Source: Sediminibacterium sp. Gen4
GTDB lineage: Bacteria > Bacteroidota > Bacteroidia > Chitinophagales > Chitinophagaceae
Direction: 5' to 3'
DNA length: 64,000 nucleotides
Assembly (NCBI GenBank): GCA_013391385.1
Contig: JACBFI010000004.1
Location: 1-64,000 of the forward strand
Part shown: piece after piece, positions 41,401 through 50,493 of the stretch
Position numbering within the stretch: the stretch's first letter is position 1
Layout of the letters: each line of letters begins with the position of its first letter
The notes under the pieces: generated by a model
What the model saw: the letters and a program-made list of their open reading frames with translations, nothing else
Told to the model about the DNA's origin: nothing
The model's database searches: none
Made by a program: the position numbers and the translations under genes

Positions 41401-44400
41401 TATTAGTAACTGTTCCTCCTCGCTCATTTCTGCGAAGTTTAAGATCAATCAAATCTCGCAAACTCACATTCAGATCATTGGCGGTAGGCCATACCCTTTC
41501 TTCTTGTCCACGCGGATAATTTCCAGGAGCCGTTACTTTCAAAGGAACTTTGATTTCATAATAGTTATTCAAAAAATCTTGTCCAATACGAACCACCGCA
41601 TACAACTCATCATCTTGTAACGGACGCTGACCAGGTACAGATTCAGCATGCAAGAACATCGAGAGATTACCATATTGTCTGATATCCAGATTCAATGTTT
41701 TGAAAACAGCTCTTGCGTCACCGGTGATCAGATTACGGACCTGTAAACTCATCGCCTGCTCATTCTGCTGGAGATTCACACCATTATTACTCAATAATTG
41801 AACCCGTTCAACACCTGGCGGCATAATATAGTTAACAGGCTGTCGGCTACTATTTTCTTCCAGATTTACAGCTAGTGTATTAAAAGTAGTGGTAGCACTA
41901 TTGGTAATAGGTGTGTACGAGCCTGTTGTATCCAAGTTAAAACTAAACTGTCGCCATTGGTTACGCACCAAATCCATTCTCGCCATACGAATCACAACAG
42001 AATCTTCAAAATCTGTCAGGTATAATCTGGCAAAACGAATAGATTTAAAATCAGCGATACTTCCCACCTTATTAGTATATCCACGAATAGGTATTCGAAA
42101 CAAAAACCAGTCTTCTGTTTTCGTGGTACCATCAGCTGCATTCACAGTTACTCTTCGCTTATCAGTGATATAAGGAGAAATACCCACATCCATACCCGGA
42201 CGAAGGTTCACTTCGTATTCATAGTAAGCTTCCGTTTCATTGAGTGTGTTATCACGATTCAGATCTTCATTATCAGGATACAATGTTGCAGCAGGTGTAA
42301 ACTGTCCACCACCGGTAACTGCTACAGGAGAGTTTCCTTGTGGGTTGTTATGATTTTTATAACGTCCTAAAATACCCGTTCCTAACTGATCAAATGAATT
42401 ATCACGGAACCATTTATAATTATCGCGTGCCAGATCCTCTTGCGCCTGTATAAAAGCAAGAGAAGAAGTACCGAAATTTTGTGCAATTCGATTCAATATA
42501 TATCCTTTCTTTCTGCGCTCTGCATCATCATCCAAACCATCAAAACCTACATCCTGAAAAGGTCTGTCGTTTGGATCATTACTAAATGCTTGTGTAATCT
42601 GAATAGGATTCACAGGCGTTTTACCCCAAGTATTTGTGCTATCTACTGCAGCAGGTATATTCGGTGTATTCAATCCATTTTCGTAAAATCGTTTTCCATC
42701 TTTTAATATATCCTCGCTCACATTTCCCAAGTTCAAGAAAAGTTTACCTCCTCTACTACCCGGATTCAAAATAAAAGGATCCTGCATCCAAATCTCAAAG
42801 AACTCGATATTTCCTGTTTCAAAATCTGTTTGATCGATGGCACGCATAATGCCTCCCCAACGATTAGCCGGTTTTGTCAAACGACCATTCGCAGTAAATT
42901 CTGAAGGTCTTGTTTCAAAATTATACGGACCTTTTTCTGTCGGATAAAAAGCCAAGTCAAAAGTAGCCGCTTGTACATCTGTGATATTGGTAGTTCGCTG
43001 TGGAAACAATTCATTGGTGAATACTTGTCGTACACGAGGATCACTCAACTCGGCCAGATTTCTTCGCAATGGATTATTACTGCTGTTTTTATCCTGTAAG
43101 TTGGGTTCAATATTATACCAAGCCAATTTGGCACGATTAAAGTTGTAGTCAATAGAATCTGTGAGTGTTGCCTCAGGAAATTTTGCATTGCCTTGAGGTG
43201 TTGATGCCAATGCCCAGGCAACAAATGGAAAACGAAGATCAATACTGGTTCTTGTTCCTTCAAAATCATCAATAAAAATCAAGCCTTGTTCTCCCCTACC
43301 AATTTGTGGCGGGTGTCCGGGTTTTAGAAAAGCTGCTTCACCATACGCATTGATCGCTGATGTGGCTTTTGTAGAATAAAAAGGAAGTTTGTTTAACAGT
43401 CTTGTCAAGCCAGGCAGTTCAGACTGGTAGCTAAAATCAAGTCCATACATGGTATTACGAATCGGGTCATCGCCATATGCCATTTTGGTAAAGAACGGTC
43501 GCTCACCCAATCGAACCGTAGTAGCACCCAAACTTAGTTTTTTATTGGCGATATAATCCAATCGCAATCCACTGAACCCTCTTTGCTGCATGCCAAAACC
43601 TGCATTATTTTCAAAAGAGACATTCACAGGAACATTCGAGTTCATAATACCTGCATTCAAAATTCTCACCGTTCCCAAATTATAATCTACGGTATAATCA
43701 GCACCCTCTTTTAATATTTGTCCACCCGCTGTTACAGTAACAGAGCCCGGAGGAATATTGAATGTATTGAGATAAATTTCTGAGCCGCTACTGCTTCCTT
43801 TTACCTGCCCTTGCATCACGAATCGATTCAAGTTTGCATAGGTCTGTGCAATGGCTTTGATAGAATCATACAATGCATAATACACGTATTTATTTTTGAC
43901 CGATGTAGGTAATCCTGCAAATGCAAGTGTATCCAAATCTCTACCAAAAGGCTCTAATACGGGAAAAATAATTTTTCCTGTTTGAGGTAATACCGTGAAA
44001 TTATCAATGAAATCAAATACCCCATCAGGTTGTGGATCATTTCGATTGTTCAATCGATCTAAATTCAGAATTCTTAACAAGGGCTGACCATCTACAGTTG
44101 GTGAAGTCTCCGGTAAATACCTTTTTAAACCCCCACTCGGTTCCTCATACAAAACGTTAAGCTTGAAATCTTCTCTTTGTATGCCTCCGAATACATCCAA
44201 AGAATATACGTTTTTCATCATCCAGCCCCATATGGGTAACTGTATTCTTTGGGAAGTAGCTTTCAATAATTTCAGGAATAATACTTTTTGTACACCACCG
44301 GTTGAATCCAATGCAACATCCTGAGAGAATTCACCTACCTGGTATACCCGTCCATTGTATGTATATTGAAAAGCAACCGCTAGTACCTCATCGGGCTGCA

Positions 44401-45775
44401 GTTGTGTATTGATAGAGATAAAACCTACTTGTGGATTAAAAGCATATTCTGTTGGAGTCAGTTTTCGTGCAAAGGTTTTTTCATAATCATCTACAGGTCT
44501 TAATCCTTTCGACAATAATAATGTATTGATAAAAGAAGGATTCCTGCTATTCGGATCACCTGCCAAAGAAGGATATAAATTGTTGGCGCCATTAAAAGGA
44601 AGTGGATTATTGGTTTGTGGTGTAACAGCAGGATTAAAAGGTCTTGTTTCACCCAAATCCATCAAACCAACGATATCACGTGCTTCTGTAGTAGCGCCGG
44701 TTCTATTGGTTACCCACACTTCAATTCTTTGAATTTGCACCTGCGAGTTTACAACCGGCAGGTTGGCCATGGTCTTATTAAAGTTATCCTTGAAATATTG
44801 TCCTAAAAGAAAGTGACGGTTTTCTTCATAATCATCCAAGCGCTTTTGAAAGTTTTGCGTAGCGGCTCCACCCTGTAATGCTACTGATTGTCGACTAGAA
44901 CGTTGATTTGCCAAAGCACCTGTTACAAAAAGTTTTCCAAACTGTAATTGTGTTTTAATACCAAAAAGATTCTGTGCACTAGGAATTAATGTTCCTCTTG
45001 ATTGAAAAGAAATATTTCCGGCTTCAATACTTTTGATCAGCTCATCATCCATTCCCTTGTAATCAAGTTTCAACTGATTATCAAAGTTTAAGTTGGAGAG
45101 TGTATTATAGTTGATAGGAAATTTTAGTTTGTTACCAATATTCGCATTCACGTTCAGATTGGCATTCATATCAAAATCAAAACCGCCGTTTTTTCGTGCT
45201 CTCTCGGGTAATGTTGGATTTTTGATGTTTTGTCCTTGATAACCGGCGAGAATATTCACATCACCTGTTGGACGAATATCAATCTTTAGTTTATTCAGGT
45301 CATTGGCTGCATTGCGAGCATCATCGATGCCAGTTTTTATATCACCTGCGTACCTATTGGCTACGTCATTTAATCCGAATATGCGGTCAAATAAGCTAGT
45401 ATATACTTCATGTTTAGGTCTAGCTACTTTCTTATTTAATAATGTAATGGCATCTGCTCTTTTTTTGAAGTAAGCTCTCTCTTGTTCTCTTGCCTGCATA
45501 CGCCAGAACTCTTCAAAACTCATGTTTGTTGGTGTTCTGTAGTAGCGGTTACCGATCTTTTCTACAATGACATATTGTTTTGTCTTAGGATCGTATTCAA
45601 TGGTTCTTTTAATGAGTGCAGTATCTCGAAGATCAAAAGGATTTTTGCTTCGTTCGCTCAAAGCATCGCCTCTTCTGTCGCTAATAGGATAGCGCAAACT
45701 ATCACGCTGCTGAGCTGATGCAGGGGCATGACTCAACAGCAGCAATACAAAAACAAAAAAAGACAATAAACGCAA
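38450..45775 (-). CDS. sprA: SprA, outer-membrane translocon of the type IX secretion system
   Basis: 2441 residues, close to the usual length of SprA. A signal peptide ends PASAQQ. The very long beta-strand-rich sequence contains recurring phrases typical of SprA: GEFSQD, NNAGFGMQQRGFSGLRLDYI, RGEQGLIFIDDFEGTRTSIDLR, EIWMQDPF and VWVNELRLSDLDERGGWAALGRVD. SprA forms the giant 36-strand barrel through which type IX cargo leaves, and it is also needed for gliding. The start is a TTG at 45775; no in-frame ATG lies near. It follows ruvA by 38 bases. Confidence 0.96.
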   Translation of the reverse strand: MRLLSFFVFVLLLLSHAPASAQQRDSLRYPISDRRGDALSERSKNPFDLRDTALIKRTIEYDPKTKQYVIVEKIGNRYYRTPTNMSFEEFWRMQAREQERAYFKKRADAITLLNKKVARPKHEVYTSLFDRIFGLNDVANRYAGDIKTGIDDARNAANDLNKLKIDIRPTGDVNILAGYQGQNIKNPTLPERARKNGGFDFDMNANLNVNANIGNKLKFPINYNTLSNLNFDNQLKLDYKGMDDELIKSIEAGNISFQSRGTLIPSAQNLFGIKTQLQFGKLFVTGALANQRSSRQSVALQGGAATQNFQKRLDDYEENRHFLLGQYFKDNFNKTMANLPVVNSQVQIQRIEVWVTNRTGATTEARDIVGLMDLGETRPFNPAVTPQTNNPLPFNGANNLYPSLAGDPNSRNPSFINTLLLSKGLRPVDDYEKTFARKLTPTEYAFNPQVGFISINTQLQPDEVLAVAFQYTYNGRVYQVGEFSQDVALDSTGGVQKVLFLKLLKATSQRIQLPIWGWMMKNVYSLDVFGGIQREDFKLNVLYEEPSGGLKRYLPETSPTVDGQPLLRILNLDRLNNRNDPQPDGVFDFIDNFTVLPQTGKIIFPVLEPFGRDLDTLAFAGLPTSVKNKYVYYALYDSIKAIAQTYANLNRFVMQGQVKGSSSGSEIYLNTFNIPPGSVTVTAGGQILKEGADYTVDYNLGTVRILNAGIMNSNVPVNVSFENNAGFGMQQRGFSGLRLDYIANKKLSLGATTVRLGERPFFTKMAYGDDPIRNTMYGLDFSYQSELPGLTRLLNKLPFYSTKATSAINAYGEAAFLKPGHPPQIGRGEQGLIFIDDFEGTRTSIDLRFPFVAWALASTPQGNAKFPEATLTDSIDYNFNRAKLAWYNIEPNLQDKNSSNNPLRRNLAELSDPRVRQVFTNELFPQRTTNITDVQAATFDLAFYPTEKGPYNFETRPSEFTANGRLTKPANRWGGIMRAIDQTDFETGNIEFFEIWMQDPFILNPGSRGGKLFLNLGNVSEDILKDGKRFYENGLNTPNIPAAVDSTNTWGKTPVNPIQITQAFSNDPNDRPFQDVGFDGLDDDAERRKKGYILNRIAQNFGTSSLAFIQAQEDLARDNYKWFRDNSFDQLGTGILGRYKNHNNPQGNSPVAVTGGGQFTPAATLYPDNEDLNRDNTLNETEAYYEYEVNLRPGMDVGISPYITDKRRVTVNAADGTTKTEDWFLFRIPIRGYTNKVGSIADFKSIRFARLYLTDFEDSVVIRMARMDLVRNQWRQFSFNLDTTGSYTPITNSATTTFNTLAVNLEENSSRQPVNYIMPPGVERVQLLSNNGVNLQQNEQAMSLQVRNLITGDARAVFKTLNLDIRQYGNLSMFLHAESVPGQRPLQDDELYAVVRIGQDFLNNYYEIKVPLKVTAPGNYPRGQEERVWPTANDLNVSLRDLIDLKLRRNERGGTVTNIYRERFGNKIYSIRGNPNLGEVRGILVGVENPYRPDGPSLSSEVWVNELRLSDLDERGGWAALGRVDLMLADLGTMSISANTRSQGFGTIEQRVNERARDNLMQFDIAANIDAGKLLPKKARFSLPVYASINRTILTPEYDPFDRDVRYKEKLNNSSPNQRDSIRKAAVDQTTIRTLNFTNARFLPGAKQGLLSLSNFDFNYSFTETEQTSPVIQENKVTRHRGGFGYTYNAQSNYIEPLKKLIKSNSPWFALVKDFNFNLKPSFLSFRTDIQRQFGQFIPRIVNTFDSKVERVDTTYDKYFTFDRFYNMRWDLSRSLNFDFSAVNNARVDEPFGRIDTKEKKDSVRKNFFNGGRNTLYTQKATLTYTLPLNKFPMTDWITARYGYTASYNWIGASRLAYNLGNTLENAQENNFTAQFNFASLYAKSRWMRALDNVPAPKQKGDTTKNKKPPSNLLGSTLLPKSVALQGLLGKDRKEALKKWKAQRRDERIAQRLLRANQLPELGGLERAGGKLLTMLKNVSVNYSANYRSRLPGYMDSTRFLGQNFNSMAPGLDYVFGKQPDTAWLNKKAAQGLLSRDTTFNFLFRQSFEQRYEITAQLEPVRELIIDLNLQKSFTKDYSELFKDTLGTGNFNHLNPLATGGFSVSYVAFNTLFGKFNPNEISTTFKTFENNRLIVSRRVAEGNPYWQALPAGQKFTADGYATGYGRYAQDVLIPSFLAAYTKKDPNSVALIKQSNPNISSNPFSGILPRPNWRLTYTGLSKLPSLQKIFNNITFSHGYRGNLSMNSFNSALLYTDPFRLGGPAFIDTVSGNFIPYFLVPNITMQESFEPLIGIDITTNDQMNLKFTYGKGRRLSLSLVDFQLSETRNTDWTFGFSWRKRGINLPFKLPGGKGKKLENDLTLKVDIGMRDESLTNSRLDQSNAYGTGGQKEITIQPSIDYIINNRVNIRFFFDQRRVTPYISTSAPSVNTRAGVSVRVSLAQ

Positions 45776-45813
45776 AGCAGTGCACTTGTTTAAGTAGAGG
45801 TGTAAGCGATAGA

Positions 45814-46401
45814 CTATAAATTTTTAAGTGCCTGTTTGATGATCAGCTCCAGTGAAGCATCTGCAGGTATAATGGACATCGTTTTTTTAATGGCCTGTTC
45901 CGCTTGCGGTCTTCCAATGCCCAAAGCGATTAGGGCTTGTACCGCATCAGTGTCAGGTGTGTTCATAATAATACCACCGGATATTGGAGATTCCATAGAT
46001 TGTTTACCCAATTTATCTCTCAATTCAACAATTAATCTTTCTGCCGATTTTTTTCCAATCCCTTTAATTCCTTCCAGTTGCTTTGTATTCCCTTGAACGA
46101 TCGCTCTTATGATTTCATCAGGTTTCATTCCAGACAACATCATCCTTGCAGTTGCTGCACCCACTCCTGATACGCTGATCAATTGCAGAAATAGCTCTTT
46201 TTCTGCAATATCGGCAAATCCGAACAATGTTTGCGCATTTTCAGTAATATGTAAATAAGTGTATAATTGTCCGTTTTCAACATTGGCAATTGCCGCATAG
46301 GTATTCAAGCTAATTTGAAGTTCATATCCCACCCCATTCACGTCTACCACCAGTCTTGCAGGTGTTTTAACAGCAAATTTACCTCTGACAAATGCGATCA
46401 T
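45814..46401 (-). CDS. ruvA: Holliday junction branch-migration protein RuvA
   Basis: 195 residues with domain I (MIAFVRGKFAVKTPARLVVDVNGVGYEL), the paired helix-hairpin-helix of domain II (LQLISVSGVGAATARMML and LEGIKGIGKKSAERLIVELRDK) and the C-terminal domain III that touches RuvB (DAVQALIALGIGRPQAEQAI). RuvA holds the four-way junction while RuvB moves it. It is co-oriented with sprA, probably one transcript, and divergent from the antitoxin gene. TATTTTTG eight bases before its ATG is a plausible -7 element. Confidence 0.97.
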   Translation of the reverse strand: MIAFVRGKFAVKTPARLVVDVNGVGYELQISLNTYAAIANVENGQLYTYLHITENAQTLFGFADIAEKELFLQLISVSGVGAATARMMLSGMKPDEIIRAIVQGNTKQLEGIKGIGKKSAERLIVELRDKLGKQSMESPISGGIIMNTPDTDAVQALIALGIGRPQAEQAIKKTMSIIPADASLELIIKQALKNL

Positions 46402-46435
46402 AATGCTATCAAAAATAAGGGTAAAAGCTTAGAGA

Positions 46436-46468
46436 TTATACGTATCTTTGTAGAAAATTTATACGTAT
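46436..46468. promoter_or_regulatory. Twin ATACGTAT operators with -7 element of the toxin-antitoxin promoter
   Basis: TTATACGTAT occurs at 46436-46445 and again at 46459-46468, 23 bases apart. Each contains the palindrome ATACGTAT. Between them TATCTTTG (46443-46450) matches TAnnTTTG, and the second copy overlaps the antitoxin ATG at 46467. This is the layout expected for antitoxin autorepression. Confidence 0.6.
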
Positions 46469-46718
46469 GTCGGCAAAATTGACCCTTTCGATAGATGAAT
46501 CTGTCATTCGAGACGCGAAAGAGTATGCGCAAAAGTCTGGCAGAAGTGTATCCCAGTTGGTTGAATCTTATCTTAAAGCCATTACAAAGCCATCCAAAAA
46601 AAGAAAGTCAAAGCTTCCGCCTCATATCAAACGATGGCACGGGGCTTTTAAAAATGACGATCAGAGGGATTATAAGGAAATTATTACAGAAGCTATTTGG
46701 GATAAGTACAACAAATGA
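46467..46718 (+). CDS. DUF6364-like ribbon-helix-helix antitoxin
   Basis: 83 residues. MSAKLTLSIDESVIRDAKEYAQKSGRSVSQLVESYLKAI has the beta strand plus two helices of a ribbon-helix-helix DNA-binding domain. The C-terminal part (HIKRWHGAFKNDDQRDYKEI) would wrap the toxin. It overlaps the PIN-domain toxin gene by four bases (ATGA), typical of coupled toxin-antitoxin pairs. It probably represses its own promoter through the twin ATACGTAT sites. Confidence 0.85.
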   Translation: MSAKLTLSIDESVIRDAKEYAQKSGRSVSQLVESYLKAITKPSKKRKSKLPPHIKRWHGAFKNDDQRDYKEIITEAIWDKYNK

Positions 46719-47146
46719 CTCGAATATTTTTAGATACCAATGTCCTGTTCGACTTCTTTGCTGAGAGAGAGCCTTTTGACAAAGAAGCGGAAGAAATTAT
46801 GGAACTAGCCTATGAGCAGGAAATAGAACTCAGTTGCTCTGCCATTAGTTATACGACCATATTTTACTTATTGGCAAAAATGAAAGGAAAAACGAAAGCC
46901 TTTATGGCTATGAAAGATATGCGTGAACTCATCAAAACAATCGCTGTTGATGACCTGATCATTGATAAAGCACTTCAAAATCAACAACCTGATTTTGAAG
47001 ACTCAATTCAATTGGAATGTGCTTATACAATTCATGAACTTCACTCAATCGTAACCAGAAACCCTAAACATTTCAAATCAAAAGACATTTTAATTCAAAC
47101 ACCAAAAGAATTTTTAGACGCTTTTAACACAAGATTACATGAATAA
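46715..47146 (+). CDS. PIN-domain toxin (VapC-like)
   Basis: 143 residues. The PIN acidic residues are visible: Asp7 in [12 protein letters not shown], acidic residues near 24-26, and Asp93/Asp96 in [12 protein letters not shown]. The C-terminal [11 protein letters not shown] is the usual PIN3 family ending. Such proteins are Mg-dependent RNases, often cutting tRNA. The 5' end overlaps the antitoxin and the 3' end overlaps fabH by eight bases, so the pair is embedded in a transcript reading into an essential gene. Confidence 0.88.
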   Translation: MTRIFLDTNVLFDFFAEREPFDKEAEEIMELAYEQEIELSCSAISYTTIFYLLAKMKGKTKAFMAMKDMRELIKTIAVDDLIIDKALQNQQPDFEDSIQLECAYTIHELHSIVTRNPKHFKSKDILIQTPKEFLDAFNTRLHE

Positions 47147-48137
47147 AATAACAGCAAGCATCACCGCAGTAGGCGGCTATGTACCCGAAGACAAACTCAC
47201 CAATTTTGATCTTGAAAAAATGGTGGATACCAATGATGAGTGGATTCGTACACGCACCGGTATTGAAGAGAGAAGAATTTTGAAAGAACCGGGAAAAGGC
47301 AGCAGTGATATGGCTGTACCCGCTGTTTTAGAAATTCTGAAAAAGAAAAATTTAAGTCCACTGGATATAGACTGCGTGATCTGTGCTACCGTAACACCCG
47401 ACATGGTATTTCCTGCTACTGCCAATATCATTTGCGATAAGATTGGCGCTACCAATGCATGGGGTTATGATATGAGTGCTGCCTGTAGTGGCTTCTTGTA
47501 TGCATTGACCACCGGCGCCATGTATATTGAAAGTGGAAGATTTAAAAAAGTAATTGTAGTAGGCGTAGATAAAATGAGTGCCATCATTGATTATACCGAT
47601 CGTGCTACTTGTATCATTTTTGGTGATGGTGCCGGCGCGGTTTTATTAGAGCCCGCCACCGATGGTACTGGAGTACTGGATAGTATTTTAAGAAGTGATG
47701 GAAGCGGCAGACACTATCTACACATGAAAGCAGGAGGTTCCGTAAAACCGGCTACTGTTGAAACGGTGATGGCAAAAGAACATTTTGCGTATCAAGAAGG
47801 ACAAGCCGTTTTCAAGTTTGCGGTAAAAGGAATGGCCGATGTTAGTGCAGAACTACTAGAACGCAATGGATTAACAGGTGATGATATTTCATGGCTGGTT
47901 CCACACCAGGCTAACCTTCGTATTATTGATGCAACTGCCAATCGTATGGGATTACCCAAAGAGAAAGTCATGATCAATATTCAGAAATACGGAAATACCA
48001 CTGCAGCTACTTTACCCCTATGCTTATGGGATTGGGAAAAACAATTAAAGAAGGGAGATAATATTGTATTGGCAGCTTTTGGTGGTGGATTTACCTGGGG
48101 CGCTACCTGGGTGAAGTGGGGATATGATGGAAAATAG
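47139..48137 (+). CDS. fabH: 3-oxoacyl-ACP synthase III (FabH)
   Basis: 332 residues with the full catalytic triad: Cys116 in [11 protein letters not shown], His256 in PHQANLRII and Asn286 in YGNTTAA. FabH condenses acetyl-CoA with malonyl-ACP to begin fatty-acid synthesis. The ATG lies inside the toxin gene (CATGAATAA), so translation is coupled to the toxin-antitoxin pair; no separate promoter is obvious. A heptamer-type hairpin terminates it. Confidence 0.96.
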   Translation: MNKITASITAVGGYVPEDKLTNFDLEKMVDTNDEWIRTRTGIEERRILKEPGKGSSDMAVPAVLEILKKKNLSPLDIDCVICATVTPDMVFPATANIICDKIGATNAWGYDMSAACSGFLYALTTGAMYIESGRFKKVIVVGVDKMSAIIDYTDRATCIIFGDGAGAVLLEPATDGTGVLDSILRSDGSGRHYLHMKAGGSVKPATVETVMAKEHFAYQEGQAVFKFAVKGMADVSAELLERNGLTGDDISWLVPHQANLRIIDATANRMGLPKEKVMINIQKYGNTTAATLPLCLWDWEKQLKKGDNIVLAAFGGGFTWGATWVKWGYDGK

Positions 48138-48146
48138 CACTGTGAA

Positions 48147-48207
48147 AAGTGAAAGGTGAAAGGTGAAAAGAAAGAAAGAAAACCCTTTCACTTTTCACCT
48201 TTCACTT
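48147..48207. terminator. GTGAAAAG-type palindrome between fabH and dinB-like genes
   Basis: AAGTGAAAGGTGAAA (48147-48161) pairs perfectly with 48193-48207, and pairing extends with mismatches into the spacer. Both arms are chains of GTGAAA words. It lies between convergent genes and probably ends transcription in both directions. Confidence 0.65.
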
Positions 48208-48208
48208 A

Positions 48209-48703
48209 TTAACCTCCTTGTCTCTTAAACACAATATAATCCGTCTGCGGTATTCTCTCCACTCCCAGCTGCCGCAAAATAGTGGTCACTTGTCCGCGAT
48301 GATAGGTACCATGATTTGTGAGATGAATGATGATATCAGATAAAGGTTGAAGAAAACTTTGCCCCTTCATATTTTTATATGGCAATGAAGCAGCCAACAT
48401 ATCTTCTGTTGCTTGTTCAACAAATTGTTCCCATTGTTTATTTTGATGTAATAAGCCATTACTAATGTCTTTCATACTCGGATGAAATGTCAAACTAGGC
48501 ATGACAATATTTTCATGCATTTGCACCCTTTGCCACCAGGCACTGGATGCATCCCACATATGCAGAAAGGTTTTGTGTAAAGAAGAAAAACTGCTCACGA
48601 CCTCGCGATTTTGTTCTTCCGGTGATAACTGCACTGCCAAATTCAGCAGTTGCTCATTGGCCCATCCTTCATAGGCCGTGTAAGAGAGTAGTATTTGCTT
48701 CAT
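48209..48703 (-). CDS. DinB-family protein
   Basis: 164 residues of a four-helix-bundle DinB/YfiT-type protein. Metal-binding histidines are seen in SSLHKTFLHMWD and HLTNHGTYHRGQV. The family includes thiol-dependent transferases and stress-induced proteins; the substrate is unknown. It is divergent from the trans-sulfuration gene with a 53-base spacer. Confidence 0.85.
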   Translation of the reverse strand: MKQILLSYTAYEGWANEQLLNLAVQLSPEEQNREVVSSFSSLHKTFLHMWDASSAWWQRVQMHENIVMPSLTFHPSMKDISNGLLHQNKQWEQFVEQATEDMLAASLPYKNMKGQSFLQPLSDIIIHLTNHGTYHRGQVTTILRQLGVERIPQTDYIVFKRQGG

Positions 48704-48756
48704 TTTCGTCTTACATTTGATGGTACGGAATTTATTATCCCTTCAATTTACAAAGA

Positions 48757-49983
48757 ATGTCTGAAAAATTTTTATTAAAAGGAATCAGTTCAACTGCGAT
48801 GCATGCTGCAGGACATAAAAATGCCGAAGATGCACACCTGACCCCCATTTTTGCTACCTCTACATTCACTTTTGATACAGCAGAAGACGGCATGGATCGT
48901 TTTGCAGGTACTGATAAGACAAGGGTATATAGTCGTTGGGGTAATCCTACTTTCACAGCTGCAGAAGAAACCATTGCAGCACTGGAAGCTTTTGGTTTGA
49001 AAGATGATAACGGACAGCCTTTACAGTTAAAAGCATTGTTACACTCGAGCGGACAAGCAGCGATGTCTACATTGTTTTTAAGTAATCTAAAAGCCGGAGA
49101 TGCAATATTATCTCACTATTCATTGTATGGTGGCACGCAAGAACTGATGACCAAAGTATTAGCAGCCACCGGTATAGAAGTGATCATTGTAGATATGCGG
49201 AATTTGAGTCTTGTATCAGAAGCTTTACAACAACATCCACAGATCAAATTGGTACATATTGAAACACCGGCTAATCCTACTATACAGTGTGTAGATATTG
49301 CTGCTGTGACAAAAATCGCTAAGACCAAAAATATAATCGTAAGCGTGGATAATACTTTTGCTACTCCTTACTTGCAACAGCCTTTCAAATTCGGTGTAGA
49401 TTATGTATTCCACTCTACTACCAAATTTTTGAATGGACATGGTACTGCTATTGGAGGAGTGCTTTTAGGTAAGGACTTGGAAAAAATGAGAACTTCTGTT
49501 TGGAAATGGCATGTATTACTAGGTGGTAATAGTAATCCATTCGATGCTTTTCTATTAGCACAAGGAATGAAAACACTGGAGATCAGAATGGAAAGACATT
49601 GCGCCAATGCGCAGGCTGTTGCAGCATTTCTGGAAAAACATCCGGCGATTGCTCAAGTAAATTTTACAGGTCTTTCTTCTCATCCGGATCATGAGCTTTG
49701 CAAAAAACAAATGAGATTACCTGGAGCGGTGATGAGTTTTGAACTAAAAGGTGGACTTGAAGCAGGCAAACAATTCATCAACAGATTACAAATGTGTGTA
49801 CGAGCCATTTCTTTGGGAACTGTAGACACATTGGTATCCCACCCAGCTAGTATGAGTCATTTTGGAATTCCAAGAGAAGAGAGACTTAAATATGGCATTA
49901 CTGATGGCTTGATTCGTTTGAGTGTTGGTATTGAAAATATAGAAGACATTTTAAATGACCTTGACCAAGCACTAATATCATAA
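48757..49983 (+). CDS. PLP-dependent trans-sulfuration enzyme
   Basis: 408 residues of the Cys/Met metabolism family. The PLP lysine is in DYVFHSTTKFLNGHG; the cofactor-binding SGQAAMSTLFLS and DNTFATPYLQQP motifs are present, and the C-terminal end has LSVGIENIEDILNDLDQAL. Members include methionine gamma-lyase, cystathionine gamma-synthase/lyase and O-acylhomoserine sulfhydrylase; sequence reading alone does not separate them. It is 16 bases ahead of the GNAT gene. Confidence 0.9.
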   Translation: MSEKFLLKGISSTAMHAAGHKNAEDAHLTPIFATSTFTFDTAEDGMDRFAGTDKTRVYSRWGNPTFTAAEETIAALEAFGLKDDNGQPLQLKALLHSSGQAAMSTLFLSNLKAGDAILSHYSLYGGTQELMTKVLAATGIEVIIVDMRNLSLVSEALQQHPQIKLVHIETPANPTIQCVDIAAVTKIAKTKNIIVSVDNTFATPYLQQPFKFGVDYVFHSTTKFLNGHGTAIGGVLLGKDLEKMRTSVWKWHVLLGGNSNPFDAFLLAQGMKTLEIRMERHCANAQAVAAFLEKHPAIAQVNFTGLSSHPDHELCKKQMRLPGAVMSFELKGGLEAGKQFINRLQMCVRAISLGTVDTLVSHPASMSHFGIPREERLKYGITDGLIRLSVGIENIEDILNDLDQALIS

Positions 49984-49999
49984 ATGAATTAGAAGCAAT

Positions 50000-50449
50000 A
50001 TGAATATCACAATTAGACGAGCTGAAAAAAAAGATTGCGCCAGACTCTTAGAACTCATTCATGAACTCGCCGTTTATGAAAAAGCCCCGGAAGAAGTTAC
50101 TGTTACCCTTGAACATTTTGAAACAAGTGGTTTTGGTGAAAACCCGGTCTGGTGGGCATTTGTAGCTGAATTTGATGGAAAAGTGGAAGGCTTTGCTTTG
50201 TATTATATTCGTTATAGCACCTGGAAAGGACAATGTTTATATCTGGAAGATTTTCTCGTTACAGAAAGACTCCGTGGACAAGGGGCCGGAAAATTATTGT
50301 TTGACCGTTTGATTGAAGAAGCGAAAGAAAAAGGATTCAAAAGAATGGTTTGGCAAGTATTAGAGTGGAATGAACCTGCTATCAATTTTTATAAAAAGTA
50401 CAATGCTAATTTAGATCCTGAATGGGTGAATGGGAGTCTTGATTTGTAG
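50000..50449 (+). CDS. GNAT N-acetyltransferase, SSAT/thialysine type
   Basis: 149 residues. The acetyl-CoA motif is LVTERLRGQGAGKLLFDRL; YLEDFLV and the C-terminal WNEPAINFYKKYNA are typical of the diamine/thialysine acetyltransferase branch. It probably acetylates a small amine such as a polyamine or a lysine analogue. Same strand as the trans-sulfuration gene and likely co-transcribed. A TCCATGG-type palindrome follows its stop. Confidence 0.9.
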   Translation: MNITIRRAEKKDCARLLELIHELAVYEKAPEEVTVTLEHFETSGFGENPVWWAFVAEFDGKVEGFALYYIRYSTWKGQCLYLEDFLVTERLRGQGAGKLLFDRLIEEAKEKGFKRMVWQVLEWNEPAINFYKKYNANLDPEWVNGSLDL

Positions 50450-50454
50450 GCTAT

Positions 50455-50488
50455 AGTCCATGAACCATGGTCTATGGTCCATGGACTG
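50455..50488. terminator. TCCATGG-type palindrome between convergent genes
   Basis: AGTCCATG pairs with CATGGACT; ACCATGG and CCATGGT words fill the interior. It lies between the GNAT gene and fabD 3' ends and probably acts as a bidirectional terminator. The same words recur at 54592 and 61260. Confidence 0.5.
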
Positions 50489-50493
50489 CAATA

